NCBI GenBank assembly: GCA_963691815.1
Contig: OY829657.1
Span: 16,004,712 to 16,068,711, forward strand
Length of the DNA: 64,000 bases
Direction of reading: 5' to 3'
Source of the DNA: Echiichthys vipera
Taxonomy: Eukaryota; Chordata; Actinopteri; Perciformes; Trachinidae
In this document: positions 13,201 through 25,188 of the stretch, in pieces
Layout: every line of letters begins with the position of its first letter
Position numbering within the stretch: position 1 is the stretch's first letter
Made by a program: the position numbers and the translations under genes
Notes under the pieces: model-generated
What the model saw: only the letters and a program-made list of their open reading frames with translations
What the model was told of the DNA's origin: nothing
The model's database searches: none

Positions 13201-16200
13201 GACGCCGTCACATACCTGGCCTTCCAGCGCCACATCATCCTGCTCATGACGGTGGTTTGCCTGCTGTCTTTGGCCGTAATCCTGCCAGTCAACTTTTCCG
13301 GGAACCTCCTGGGTATTTCTGTCTTCAGATGATGGCCTAGCTGGCCGACTGTTTGAAAAGCCGAGGGATATCCTTAACCTCATGAGAGGCCCACGAGGCG
13401 TCTCGCAGGGAGAGAAGCCAGGCCACACAGAGACAATCACACACACCGAAGCATTTATTCGTTAAATACACTGAATCTTTAGCTTCAAACCATCTGTGGT
13501 AAAGCCCAGCTATATAGCATGAATGAAATAAGGTCAAAGCTGAGGGTCATTTTAACTTCAAATGACCCATAAAACATTATGAATCGGAACTACTACTATT
13601 TATATACACAAAGGCTGTGTTTCATATAATGGGAGTTGCTAGCATACCAGTGGCAATACATCAAGCATTATATAGAGTGCTTCATTTCCTCTTAACATAC
13701 ACATGTAGGTGTCAGGGATGGGATGGTGCAAAATTAGCCACTAAGCAACAGCAGAGATGCCTTTTGGCAGATGTGTGCTTATTCTGTAGGAAGTGTTGAG
13801 TAAGCCATTCCATAAAAGGATGAAGGCAGGCGCCATTTTGGGGTCTACAAGGGGCTGTGCACAGAAACTGTTTTTATTACTGCTGTCTGTCATATTATGA
13901 ACCAGTGTGTCACCATAGTCATTAAATAAACCAACGCCCAATGACAAACAGCCATGGTAACGGCAATCAAAGGGTGCCAAAGTAAAAAACAGCAGAGTTA
14001 GGCATGACAACGATGTTTGAATTTTGTGTGAAATTTCATTGAGATGAGAGAGAGTTCATTAAATTGGATGGAAAAGCTTTTCTCTGAATAGTGACATTGC
14101 TTCATTGTTGCCTCAGCCTCCAGACAAAAGAGGAGGGGTTTCCTTTAAGTCATTAGAAAATTATAATGTCTTGCTCTCTGTCATGTTTCATTACTTCTAC
14201 AGGAGACAGTCCTGAAAACTTTGGAAGAACAACACTGGCTAATGTGAGCGCAAAGTAAGTCTAACACTTCATGAATGACATCTAATCTCATGATATAGCA
14301 CAGAACCGTGAAAAACTGGACCATCTATATTTGTTTCAACTACAAAAGAGTTTTTGTGCCTTTATAGGGACAGCTTTCTGTGGCTCCACAGCATCTTGGC
14401 TCTGGTCTACTTCATCATCACGTCACTGTGTATGGCTCACCACTTGATACGACTGGAGTACAGAGAAGATGAGAAGGTCTGTCACCATCACATCGTACTG
14501 TTTAAACACTGAGGGACGGCCATTGAAAAAATATCCATCTTATAGTCTATTTCTCTAATTTGTTAGCATGCTTATTAGGACTAAACACTAAATATATCTA
14601 AGGCTGGTGGGAATGTCATTAGTTTTTCAGGTATATCCTCATAAACTAGATTATAATGGTCTTATTATATTGAAAGTTAAGTTGAGGCTGGCCCCAAAAG
14701 TGAGTCCCCATAGACCCCATGTTAAAATGCCCAATTTTACAGCAGAAATAAACTGTGCATGGATCCACAGCTCAGCCTTTAATTTTTTTTAATGGCTTAG
14801 AGATATGCATAATTAAGGGCATGCTGCTTTGAGTGACAGGTGAGTGCCGTCACAGGAGACTTCAGTCGGACCGCCTAAGCTCCATCCTTTTACCTCTTCA
14901 GAGCCGACCATTTTGAGCTTCATTTTGGCTCCTGGCAACCCATCAAGACATTTAACTCTTGACCACAAATGTCAACATGTCAGTGGCGTGAGATGAAATC
15001 ACCAAAGTCATTAGGATTCATCCTCTGGGGGCAATGAATTTGTGCACCAAAGTTTTTTTTGTAAGCCAGTATCTCTTGATAAAATGGTGATTGTTTTGCA
15101 GTTTATTATAGCTCCTTCTCATGGTGTTAACATTATATGTTGCAGGTAGCCAGGACGCTGATGATTACCTCCATACCAAGAGAGATCTCTGACCCAGGAC
15201 TCATCACCAAACACTTCCAGTACACATGTTTTCTTCTCTTTTTCATTGTTAAGTCCAGTTACATCCTCTCCTTATGTTTGATTAATGTCATAAGGAAGCC
15301 CTGACTATTGTACTTACACATACCCATCACCTTCATTATGATTAACTCCTTTTGCTCCGTTCACTAGTGAGGCCTACCCCAGCTGTACTGTCACTGATAT
15401 CCGTTTCTGCTTTGATGTCCACAAGCTGATGAGGCTGGACTTAGAGAGGTACAGTAGCTGCTACAGAATAGAGCAACAGAGAATTGTCACTGTCACTGTT
15501 AAGCTCTTGTCTGAGGATGCTGTGTTTTTGCAGACGCAAGGCAATGAAAGGCAGGCTGTATTTTGCCACAAAGGCCCAAAAGGAGGGGAAGATCATGATC
15601 AAGACTCATCCGTGTGCTCAGATATTCTGCTGCGACATCTGTGGATTTGAAAAGGTAATTTTTCATCAGTCGATATGGGACTGGTAGGTGCTGCAAAGAA
15701 AGCATGTTACCACTGGATGGCACTGCAATCCAGAAGTAGGTACACACAGCAACAAGATATCCTGCCACTGTAAACCCGGTTATCTCTCTGAGAATGAAAT
15801 ATTCAGTGAAAAATTTGTTTCTGCAGGTGGATGCAGAACAGTACTACAGCGAGTTAGAAGAAAAGCGCACAGACGAGTTTAATGCTGAAAAGAACCGCAT
15901 CTCCATGAAGAGGCTCGGCATCGCCTTTGTGACTTTCCGTGATGAGAGGATGACTGCTGTGTGAGTAAACTTCAGCGCAGCATTGAGGTTTCTGTCTGTC
16001 ACGTCCTCTCATCACATAAACCCTGTCACAGCGGGGAGCAACCATAAAATTTTGTGAAGTGGTGTAAAAGCAGGCATTACTGAGGACAGGAGCAGATTTC
16101 TACAGTGAGGTTTGTACATCTTGTTTTCCAGCATTGTGAAGGACTACGGTTGTGTGCGCTGCCGTCGCAGACCCCAGCAGTCAAGCATCACCACTGTGGT

Positions 16201-19200
16201 GCAGTCGCACAAATGGGGGGTCGGCTACGCACCTGCTCCCAGTGACATCATCTGGTCAGTACTGACATTACCAAAACTCACACAGTTTCTTAAACCTTAT
16301 TTTCCCTCGATTAACCTCGACAATTTCCTCACTAAAAAACATCAAAACTACTTTTCTATCTCTTAAAAGAAAGGGAGTTATGCACCTATCCATTATATAT
16401 ACTTATTCTGTGCATGGTCACAGAGAGTTGTAAGCTATCCCATCATGCATTGGTATACCGACAGACAAGCATTCACACTCACATTTACACCTACAGTGCA
16501 AGCAATCTATTGACCTAACCTGCATGTCTTTGCACTTTGGGAGGAAACCAGAGCAAACCCACGCAGACACATATTTTGAGAGTAATATCAACTTTTACAT
16601 GCCCTATGCATCATTTAGACACATTTCCCTGTAATTAACCCTGACATATATGGTATCTTTGGAGATCTCTGGATCGTGGCTAGACTTTAAACCAAAGTTC
16701 TGCGGGCTGTAATTTTGCTTGTCGATGCAACATCAGCTTGTAATGATGGACCTCAAAGAGTCTATTTATTTAGACAAGAGGTATACATTATGCAAATTAT
16801 GTCTCTCAGTATCCGCACTAGCATTTCTATCTCTATTCCTTTTTTTCATTGAGCTCTGTGCTCTTATTTAAGAACATCGAAATAACAGCAACACTTTAGA
16901 TCTATCAGTATGTATCAGTTGTTTTTGTATGTGCGCAGCTCAACAAATACCATTTAAAGCTCATTCTCTATCCATGATCGGATTAGCTGTGATGCATATT
17001 TCTTATCTCGGAGAGCAAATGCAGCAGTCCCAGCGAGATTATGTAACAAGTGAGTGATGCATATGTATGGGTTATTAACCAAAGAGATGGTAGCGCGCAC
17101 TGTTCGTGCTTCACGCCTGATTGGCTGCCGTGTGTTTATGTGTTGATGTGTTTTCTGCACTAACTAGACAACTGGAGCAGGTGCTTTTGTTCCTTGAAAC
17201 TGAGCGTTGAAGTGTGCAATTCCCAACCTGCTCTCCACTCCAGTGCAGTGGGAACACACTCACCAACTCACATACGAGAGGTGACTGAGCTGGCTATTTC
17301 GGGCTTATGTCAAAACATACAGTAGAGGCATATCAAGGGAGAGTAGAGTGTTAAGTGTTCTGTCTATCCTGCTGGATGTCTGTGAATTGAGGCTCATTAT
17401 TTCTCCCCGTCACCAGGGAAAACCTGTCAGTGTGCGGATCTCGCTGGTGGCTCCGATGCATCCTCCTCAACATCCTCCTCTTCTTGCTGCTCTTCTTCCT
17501 CACCACTCCCGCCATCATCGTCAACACCATGGACAAGTTCAACGTCACAAGGCCTGTGGACAGTCTGCGGGTCAGAGTTTGAGATCGAGTTGAACTGTAC
17601 AACGTTTAATGCACATTTGAACCCGCTTCGGTCTCATTAATTAATCTATTTTCTGTCCAATCCAGAGCCCTGTCATTACCCAGTTCTTCCCAACCCTCTT
17701 GCTGTGGGCTTTTTCCGTGCTCCTGCCCTTCATCGTCTACTACTCAGCCTTCTTTGAGTCCCACTGGACCAGGTACTCACCAGCCTTCGGCCTCTTCTCT
17801 ACTCTCTTCCCTGAAATGGAAATGTCTGTCCTTTGCTTCTTCAAATGGACCCTTCCTGCGTAGCTGCCTGTCTTCCTCTCAACTCTCAGCATTTCTTTTT
17901 TTTTTTCATCTCAATTATTTTTTTTCTCTTTCACCCTGTTGCTCCTTTTACTCTCTCCCTCCTGCTCTCAGTCACTCTCCCAGTACTGTTATTCTGGGCA
18001 GGTTGTCATAGTGATCTCCATGTGAGGATAATGATATGCACAGTAGTCACCATGCACAGCACATGGTGACTAGCAGGAGGAGGAGATGAACAACTGTGCA
18101 TAAGGAGCAAACCTCGCTCATCACCTATGAGCAGCCTTTCTTTACATAAGCACTCCCACAAACGTGTTGTGCAGGCGTGATGTGCGAAGGACCGAATGCA
18201 AATGAACTGTTTACTGGAGTGAAAAGCGTAGTTTGTGCAAATGAAGCCAACATTCCTTTAAATGGAGAGTCAGCTGACTTTACATTACATTATATGAATG
18301 TATTATGTTGACGCACCCTGTATAGATATGTTGCACCACTAAAATTGCATAATGAGGCTCTTATCATCCTATGTTATTCATTTAATGTCTCAGATCTGGA
18401 GAGAATCAAGTCACAATGCACAAGTGTTTTTTCCTGCTGGTATTCATGGTCATCATCCTACCGTCACTTGGTCTGTCCAGGTACATTTACAGCAACTCTA
18501 CAGAAACAAAGCAAACACATAACTTCTGCTTTTATACTTATTTTTAGAAAATTCTTTTGATTTTACCCACTTCCTAATTTTTTGCTTTTGTTTTTCTGTA
18601 GTCTGGACTTGTTCTTTACATGGCTCTTCGATGTCAACTTCCTTGATGAGAAGGAGGTCAAATTCCAGTAAGATTACTCTTTCTGTTTAATATGACTCCT
18701 ACGAAGACATTTAGGTTGCAGCCGAACACTCTGAAAACTCGGTTTTCTTGTTGCAGGTGTGTGTTTCTTCCTGACAACGGTGCATTCTTTGTGAACTATG
18801 TGATAACGTCCAGTCTGATTGGCACATCTATGGAGCTGCTTCGTGTCCCGGCACTGACGGTGTATGCCCTACGTCTCTGCTTTGCCAAGTCCCAGGCTGA
18901 GCGCATTCATGTCAAACGGGTTAGCCGAGCCTTTCATGCTTATCTCAGTGTTTTCATGTCAGGTGCATTAGATCCTGCTCTGTTTTAAGATATAACAATC
19001 TGACCTTGTTTTCATTTGCAGAGCCAGGCCTATGAGTTCCAGTTTGGCCTGGAGTACGCCTGGACCATGTGTATCTTTGCTGTCAGTATGACCTACAGCA
19101 TCACATGTCCCATTATTACACCCTTTGGTAAGCATCATACAGCAACCCTCCTTTGTCCTCGTCTACCTCCTCCTTCTTTCCACCTTCTCACTTTCTGTGC

Positions 19201-21066
19201 CATCCCATAACGTCCCCTCTCAGTCTTGTGTTTGTATGTGTCGTCTCCCCTCATACTGTTACCTCACTCTCCTCCACTGCCTGCCAGTCCGATGCAGACT
19301 GTGTGAATTTGCTGCTGCAGTCCCAGACACCCAGACACAGTGAGTTGCGAGCCAGACGCCCACTCTGCTCCTGTCTCTGCCCAGAGCTCACCAAGCTTCT
19401 ATTTGCTTCTGCAGTCAAATCCTCAATCCGAACAGGTCCTTTCATACATACTACACTGCTGTTCTGTGCCGTTTACCCGTGCTGTTTTCTGCAGATTGGC
19501 AGTTAAGACCTCATTGGGTGGAACCAAAAAGAAGCAACACAGGAACACTGCTAAACCTCAAGGGCAGAAATATTGAAAAATGAAAAACTGAAATTGCGTG
19601 AGGCCCTTAAAGCCTTATGTGTGTGGTTTGGTGATCCGTTGGGAGGTTTGAGAGAACAAAATATAAAATATCACCACACCAGGGTTTTCTGTTTTTCTAC
19701 CTTAAAAACATGCTGTAGTGTTTTGAAAAATTAAATGTGTTTTCCCTGCCCCTCTAGGTCTGCTCTATGTGGTCCTGAAGCACATGGTTGACCGATACAA
19801 CATCTACTATGCATACGTTCCCACTAAACTCAGCCAGCGGATCCACAGAGCAGCCGTCAGCCAGGTCATCCTGGCTCCCATCCTCTGCATGTTCTGGCTC
19901 CTCTTCTTCTCTATGCTCAGATTAGGTACTTTATCACTTCCTTCTTTCTATCCTGTTACAGTTTCTGTAGCCGTCATTATATTTTGAGTGTACATTATAT
20001 CATGGTGACATTTTATTTCAATTTCCCCTTACTGTCACAGGTCCAATGCATCCCATCACTCTCTTCACCTTAGCGTCCCTGCTCTCGTGTATTGCCTTTT
20101 CCCTCTTTCGCCTGTGCCTTAGAAAGCAGCCAGACAAGTCAACGAGCTACCAGGTCAGCTCTGCCATAACTCACAGAGACTCAGTTCAGCTGAAGACTCA
20201 CTAATACTGAATGAATCGTACACATTTTCTTTGTTTCAGATGTCTGATCAGCCAGCAGAGGGGACATTCACTGGAGACAGGAGTACTGTAACATCCACCA
20301 CTGCCTCTAATGTACAGTAGTAGGATAATATGTGTATTGTTGCTTGTTGTAATAGTTGTAGTTTTATCTTTGTAAAGGTTACATTAGGTATTGGTGTTAG
20401 ACAGCTGAACAGTGTTGCATTTATGAGCAGTGGTGACTGAGAATAAACCTAAGAGGACAGACAATAAAGCGACAGAGCAAAAACATGCGTGTTGTGATAT
20501 GAATTGTCGCTCGAGTCTTGGATGGGCATCAAAGCCACACTAATAAACTAGGGTATGTTTGGGCAAAGTATATATTGGGGAAGTATGGGTAAAGTATATT
20601 ATACTGTAAATTACATTTTCGGCATAATGAGTACTTTTAAAACTGCCAATACTGGTGTACTTTCACTTAAGTGGAAATAAGAATGCAGCACTTTTACTTG
20701 TATTGGAACATTATTTTGAACTCAGACTTATTAATATGTAAAGATCTTAAATTTCCTCTCATATACTCCCAGTGAATTGAGTGATTTAATGTGTGACACC
20801 ATCGTTAACTTTGTGTTGATCTTCCCCCTCCTCAGCTGTTTGTGGCGTCCGTACTTCTGGAGCCAGAGCTGGCTTTGACTCCCATGCCCTCCCCGGCTCA
20901 CCACAGCTACGGCGCCATGGCCAGCTCCCAGAGTTCAAACCATGGCCAGGCAGACGAAGAAGAGTGTGAGGAAGGCCACACCCAGACCCTTGAGACTGAG
21001 CTCCAAGACCCCCCAGACCCCTACTGTTCTAGCCCAATCATGGAAAGCCGCGTGGGCTTCCAGTAA
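5199..21066 (+). CDS. tmem63c: Transmembrane protein 63C (OSCA/TMEM63 family), 22 coding exons
   Basis: Member of the OSCA/TMEM63 family of mechanically or osmotically gated cation channels, with about 11 membrane helices. Coding exons: 5199-5408, 8100-8179, 9626-9713, 12044-12081, 13170-13312, 14203-14254, 14368-14476, 15146-15219, 15368-15448, 15534-15654, 15827-15960, 16132-16254, 17417-17570, 17666-17772, 18394-18480, 18602-18667, 18757-18919, 19022-19127, 19758-19925, 20041-20153, 20240-20311, 20836-21066. They sum to 2520 nt (839 aa; human is about 806). Landmarks are FGGVPTV near residue 55, RKAAWDYGRLALL in exon 2, the cytosolic RNA-recognition-like domain (exons 8-12, ending QPQQSS) and the 7TM core (exons 13-20, e.g. 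FLPDNGAFFVNYVITSSL). The tail EPELALTP...SPAHHSYG matches TMEM63C rather than A or B. The start is the first in-frame ATG after the acceptor at 5182; the out-of-frame ATG at 5185 stops after four codons. An extra upstream coding exon is possible. Confidence 0.95.
7234..7263. repeat. (CA)n microsatellite in tmem63c intron 1
   Basis: About 15 perfect CA dinucleotides following a short C run. It lies inside the first coding intron of tmem63c and is probably length-polymorphic. Confidence 0.95.
10055..10406 (-). mobile_element. tRNA-derived SINE with LINE-type 3' tail
   Basis: Read on the minus strand, the element starts near 10406 with GTAGCTCAGTCCATAGG, an A-box-like tRNA segment. At 10342-10353 it has GGTTCAAGTCCC, a good RNA polymerase III B box. 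It ends near 10057 in a short TTC-repeat tail. The segment before the tail (about 10070-10105) reads TTTCCCCGTGTGGGAT followed by AATAAAG, the form of 3' end seen in L2-clade LINEs of fish, so this looks like a chimeric SINE mobilised by an L2-type LINE. It sits in tmem63c intron 3. I saw no clear target-site duplication. Confidence 0.75.
10715..11060 (+). repeat. Dispersed teleost repeat fragment
   Basis: Contains 'cctctgcgtcggcgacagtc' followed by 'gtgagcgcaatatctta', 'gaagggaatttggcacaaac' and 'ggtcaaaggtcactgtg'. From memory this is a frequent percomorph interspersed repeat. It lies in tmem63c intron 3, some 300 bp from the SINE. The family name is not assigned. Confidence 0.5.
14630..15095. 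repeat. Composite repeat-derived segment in tmem63c intron 7
   Basis: The first part (about 14630-14960) contains 'gtgagtccccatagaccccat' and 'gagtgacaggtgagtgccgt', which I recall from fish genome repeats. The second part (14994-15095) is the reverse complement of the repeat at 1130-1386, via its shared 'tcattaggattcatcctctg' block. Boundaries are approximate. Confidence 0.4.
16425..16572 (+). repeat. High-copy teleost repeat fragment
   Basis: The words 'cattcacactcacatttac', 'cctaacctgcatgtctttg' and 'gggaggaaaccagagcaaac' followed by CCCACGCAGACAC are typical of a very abundant fish repeat. It lies in tmem63c intron 12. The family name is not assigned. Confidence 0.55.
20312..20468 (+). 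promoter_or_regulatory. tmem63c: Possible intronic alternative 3' end of tmem63c
   Basis: If the donor after exon 21 (20311) is not used, the frame adds only Val-Gln and stops at TAG 20318-20320. Two AATAAA hexamers follow at 20442-20447 and 20463-20468, then a GT-rich stretch. That is the layout of an intronic polyadenylation site. It would give a 765-aa protein that keeps all membrane segments and lacks the 76-residue acidic tail of the last exon. Confidence 0.4.
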
Positions 21067-21421
21067 CAGAAAATCGCCCACGCTGATGCCACGTGTCCTT
21101 CACCTGGGGAACACAGATTGCTAAATGCCGCGATGCTGCATTTTCGCTTCTGACCTCGGACTCCAACTTAGCTGCCTCAGATCCTGGGGCCGGACTGGAC
21201 TTGTTAGAAAGGATGAAGCCCGAACAGGAAAGATTACAGAAGCAGGATTCATGTAACCACCACTATTAATATATAGACAGCTGTTTGCCAAAACATCCCC
21301 TGAACCTCAACAGCAAACATCATCTCTACAGAAGACACATCCCTAAATGTACAAATTATTTTAGTTAAACTATCGAATGCTCTGTAAAGGGATTCCAGCT
21401 TTGTTAAAAAGGTTAAAAGTG

Positions 21422-21427
21422 ATTAAA
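21422..21427 (+). terminator. tmem63c: Candidate proximal poly(A) signal of tmem63c (ATTAAA)
   Basis: ATTAAA about 355 nt after the stop codon, followed by a T/G-rich stretch. A later AATAAA at 22282-22287 lies inside a MITE-like repeat and is an alternative distal signal. Confidence 0.4.
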
Positions 21428-21952
21428 GTTACTTGAGTGGAAATGCCTTTGGGTTGCTATCAGAGATACTCTGTCCATGCTGTGGCACTTGGACATGAGT
21501 GGAGGTGAAAGTTCCCATCAGAGTGGGTGGTGTGAGCAGACTTGCCCCGGCAGACTGACAGAGCGGTCGTGGCACGGGTGATATCTGGTTCCTCGGCGGC
21601 AGAGAGCTCAGGGAGGCTGAGGGTGAGGGCAGCTAGTTGTGAAGCCATCTGCAGTGAGAGAGCAGACAGACGGAGGGCCGAATGTAACTCAGAGATGTAC
21701 TGTAATATATGTACACTCTACAAGGAGGCACAAGCAGCTTGGCTGTACCTGAAGCTTGTTGTAACTATTATCAAGTTAAGGTTGCTATTTTTGCTACAGT
21801 ATTTTGGTGTCATTGATATTGTGCTTTGGGCTGGGGGGCGGGGTTACTAGAGATTTGTTAAGGATTTGCAGAGCTGTCCCATCTTAATGAGAGTATTCAC
21901 TTATCGTGCTGTTTTGACTGTGTATGTGATCCGACTCAATTTTTTTTATTTC

Positions 21953-22322
21953 AAAGGAATAGTTCAACAAGCATGCTTTCTTGCCAAGAGTTAGATCAGA
22001 AGTCGATACTACTCTCACTTAGCTTAGCTTAGCACAAAGACTGGAAACAGAAGCAAACAGCTTGCACATGTGTTTATTCTGTGGATTAAACAAACAAGAT
22101 ACACTCTTTAGTGCAGTTTCCCCTTGTTTCCAATTTTTATGCTCAGCTGAACAAACTTTATATTTAACTGACAGATATGAGGGTGGTGAAGAGAGAGTTA
22201 GACGAGCTCAACCACTTTGGATCCTATGTCTTATCTCCTGAGATGTGACCATGGAAACAATCTTCTCATCTAAGTCTCAGCAATAAAGCAAATGTGTTCA
22301 TTTCCCAAATTGTAGAACATCC
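21953..22322. mobile_element. Palindromic MITE-like repeat, degraded
   Basis: The left end reads AAAGGAATAGTTCAACA, then 'cttgccaagagttagatcag' and 'cttagcttagcttagcacaa'. The right end carries the inverted counterparts: 'gacagatatgagggtggtga', 'cttctcatctaagtctcagc' and 'tttcccaaattgtagaac'. This is the well-known fish element whose two halves are near-complementary and whose ends read AAAGGAATAGTT. The copy has diverged. It lies just downstream of tmem63c, possibly within its 3' UTR. Confidence 0.7.
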
Positions 22323-22439
22323 TGAAAATATGCCATGGAGTCTACTTTCTCTCCTTACAAGACAACAGTCTCTAGAGGAATTTATTCATTTTCAATTCAA
22401 TTATGTGAAATACTGTGTTTCTACTGAAGCCATTATATT

Positions 22440-22478
22440 AAAAATAATAATGATAATAATAATAATCTAATAATAATT
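22440..22478. repeat. AAT-rich simple repeat
   Basis: Interrupted AAT/ATA trinucleotide tract in the AT-rich region after tmem63c. Confidence 0.8.
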
Positions 22479-25008
22479 TGTCACCATTTATTACCATACC
22501 ATGTATTTGTTGTAAACAGTTAATTCAATCACTACTACGTACCATGGTTTCTGTGTGACTCCACTGCATGGTGACTATCTTGTATAAATGAGGTATGCCT
22601 TTCTATCCTTATCCATAAGGTCATTTTCACACATGTTAATCTCATTGGTTTACAATCAGTCTGTATTTGGGGGTTATTTTTATTTCCTCATGGAGGAATG
22701 AACCTTTTTTTTCATGAAACTGAATGTAAAGTGATTGTAGTTTGTTAATCATGTCTCTTGCTGTGCCTTGAAAAAAACACTCCCTTTTCGTGTGACAATC
22801 CAGCATGGCCTGAAATATGCTGCATGGACTGAAAACTAAAGAGCGGAGAAACGTCTGAGAGATGAAGACACAACGACAACAAACCCAAAAACAACCCAAA
22901 GTAGTGATTTTCATTCAATAGTCAATGAGTGTCCCATTCTGTAAGTCAACAGACGAGCAGTAAACTTTTTTTTTAACTAAAAAGGCTCCTCTTACTACCA
23001 CATTCTGGAGCTTTTGACCACATCACATGGTCTTCATCTGTAGATTAGTTTGTTCAGTTGTAATGGTCAAATCTTCTTTTCTGTGTATGTTTATGACTTT
23101 ACTCCATGCTCTTCAGTTCTTTCTGATCATGTTGAGAAAATAATCTCTGCTCTAGGTCCACTAACTTGCTTTTAAGAGCTTTTTAGAGTAGGCCAGTGAT
23201 CAACCTGTGCAGCATCGCGGACATATCCCATAAAAATATCCCCAGAATAATAGAAAGCTTTAACGCCTACAGATCCGTGGCAAACTTCATCCTCTGATTT
23301 GATATGATCAAAAGCCCTGGAATAAGCACGTAAGTGGACCTTGAGTATTTTCTTTTTCAAGGTCAATTCGAAGCTAACTTACTGTGTCTTTACATCACAG
23401 CAGTTCTGTCACTTTTTCAAATGGATGGTTTGAATTTTAATGAAGTGGGGTTGTATGAGGTCCTCGTCAATAGTTAGTCAGTGTTTTAAACAGTTTCGGA
23501 TTCACCAAAGTAACACATTTACTCAACAAACTAACCAATCAAGGCAGCGGTAGACCAGCAACTCCCGTATTCTGAGGTGAAATGACTGTTTTGGTCATAG
23601 GAGTCTGGTGGATTTGAAGAGAGCATTGATTAACAGCTTGAGTTCATCATTGGAAAGGGCAGCCTGACTTCAAGGTAAATCGGTAAAGATATTGAAAATA
23701 TAGCAAACACTATAAACTTTTATTGATTTTCCTTTTTTCAAGGTAGCTAAAATGCATTTTGCTGCTGTCCCCGTTCACAGCAGTACATTGCTTAGCTTCC
23801 GCACCGCTACTCCCGTTTGCTCTTTCAAACTCGGGGAGTCTGCCATCTACTGGAGGTATATACAGTGACTATGGTAGAAGTACCTCATACTTCACCACTT
23901 CAAAAAAGCCAAACTATCGCTTTAAGATGTTTTTTTATTGTGTCCTTGTTGATTTCAGTCCATATCTTTTCAGTTTTCAGTTGTTTTACTCTTTGAACAC
24001 ATCATATAATATGTCTGGCCAAGCTTTCTGTAGAAGATAAAACTCTTTGAAAGTTGTTTATCTAGTGTCATTCACTTGTATGATTTCTCTTAAGGTCAAT
24101 AATAATTACTTTAACATGTTGGATTAACAGTGGCAGCACTGTTGTTAATAAATTGAGTTAATCTCTCCGAAAAACAGCATATGCAATTATATTCCTGTGA
24201 CAGATTTCTTTTCATGGCAAATTTAGCAGAAAACAAAATATATTTGCTCCATTTAACAAGAAATGTAATTGCCGTTTCTCATGCTGTGTAAAAAAGATGA
24301 ATGCTGGCAGCAGAGAGAATGAAGTGGTCAGTGCAGAGAATCATGAAGTTAAACCTATTTGGGAAAAAAGAAACATCAAAGAGCATCTCTAAATTTCTGT
24401 CTGGGTTTCTCTGGTAGAAGCTTGTTTCACAGATCATTAAACATATTTTCCTTTGAAAAATGCAAAATGAAATGTATTAGGGTATCCATGCAATGAGGGA
24501 TTGTCCATTTTCATGCTTAACTAGTTTTATTGTATCCTGTCAAGTCTGTTCAAATAGTCGGCTTTGCCATCCAAGGTCTATTCGGAGGTACATTAGCTTT
24601 CCAGACATGTCCACCCGGTTTTTGCTCATGGTTATGAAATGTGTTTATCATAATAATTTTATACAGTGTGTGTGAGCCTGCTGTAAATGTGGGTTATATC
24701 TCCAAGAAGGTTGAGGTTAAGGGACAGGCTGCGATTGATCTCTGTCAGGCTAACGAGTTTTCATCTGTCAAAAGTGAAGTGCTGTGATCTGAAATTAAAA
24801 TTAATTCAGCTCAACCCACTCATCTTGTGCCATGAACTCCTCATTGCCCTCCTCTGTGGTCTATGATGAAGGGTTTTTGAGAGGCAGTGAGTCACACTTC
24901 ATGTGGTTAGTAGTAGTAGTGAATGTGCGCATGATGCCTTCAGAAAATGTGCGTACGGATATTTTGCATACAATACCGGTTTATGACTTATGTTAGACTT
25001 TACCATTT

Positions 25009-25119
25009 TAAAGGAACAGTTTTAAAGTTTCAAGATTGGAACCATTCCAATCTTTTCATCCAAAGCTCTGCAATAAAGAAAATAAGTATGTTCCCCAAAA
25101 TGTCTAACTACTCCTTTAA
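25009..25119. mobile_element. Internally deleted copy of the same MITE-like element
   Basis: About 110 bp. It has terminal inverted repeats AAAGGAACAGTT (left) and AACTACTCCTTT (right), and internal words 'aatcttttcatccaaagctc' and 'cccaaaatgtctaac' shared with the right half of the 21953-22322 copy. Most of the centre is missing. Confidence 0.65.
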
Positions 25120-25168
25120 AGTCTAACAAAGTTCAGCACTGATGACAGTGATTCCCTTAATCAAAAGG

Positions 25169-25188
25169 GTCTCTCTCTCTCTCTCTCT
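25169..25188. repeat. (CT)n microsatellite
   Basis: About ten CT dinucleotides in intergenic DNA. Confidence 0.9.

Noticed and set aside
12961..13446. 161-codon minus-strand open frame
   Set aside because: It is the antisense shadow of tmem63c exon 13170-13312 plus flanking intron; the plus-strand frame matches the family.
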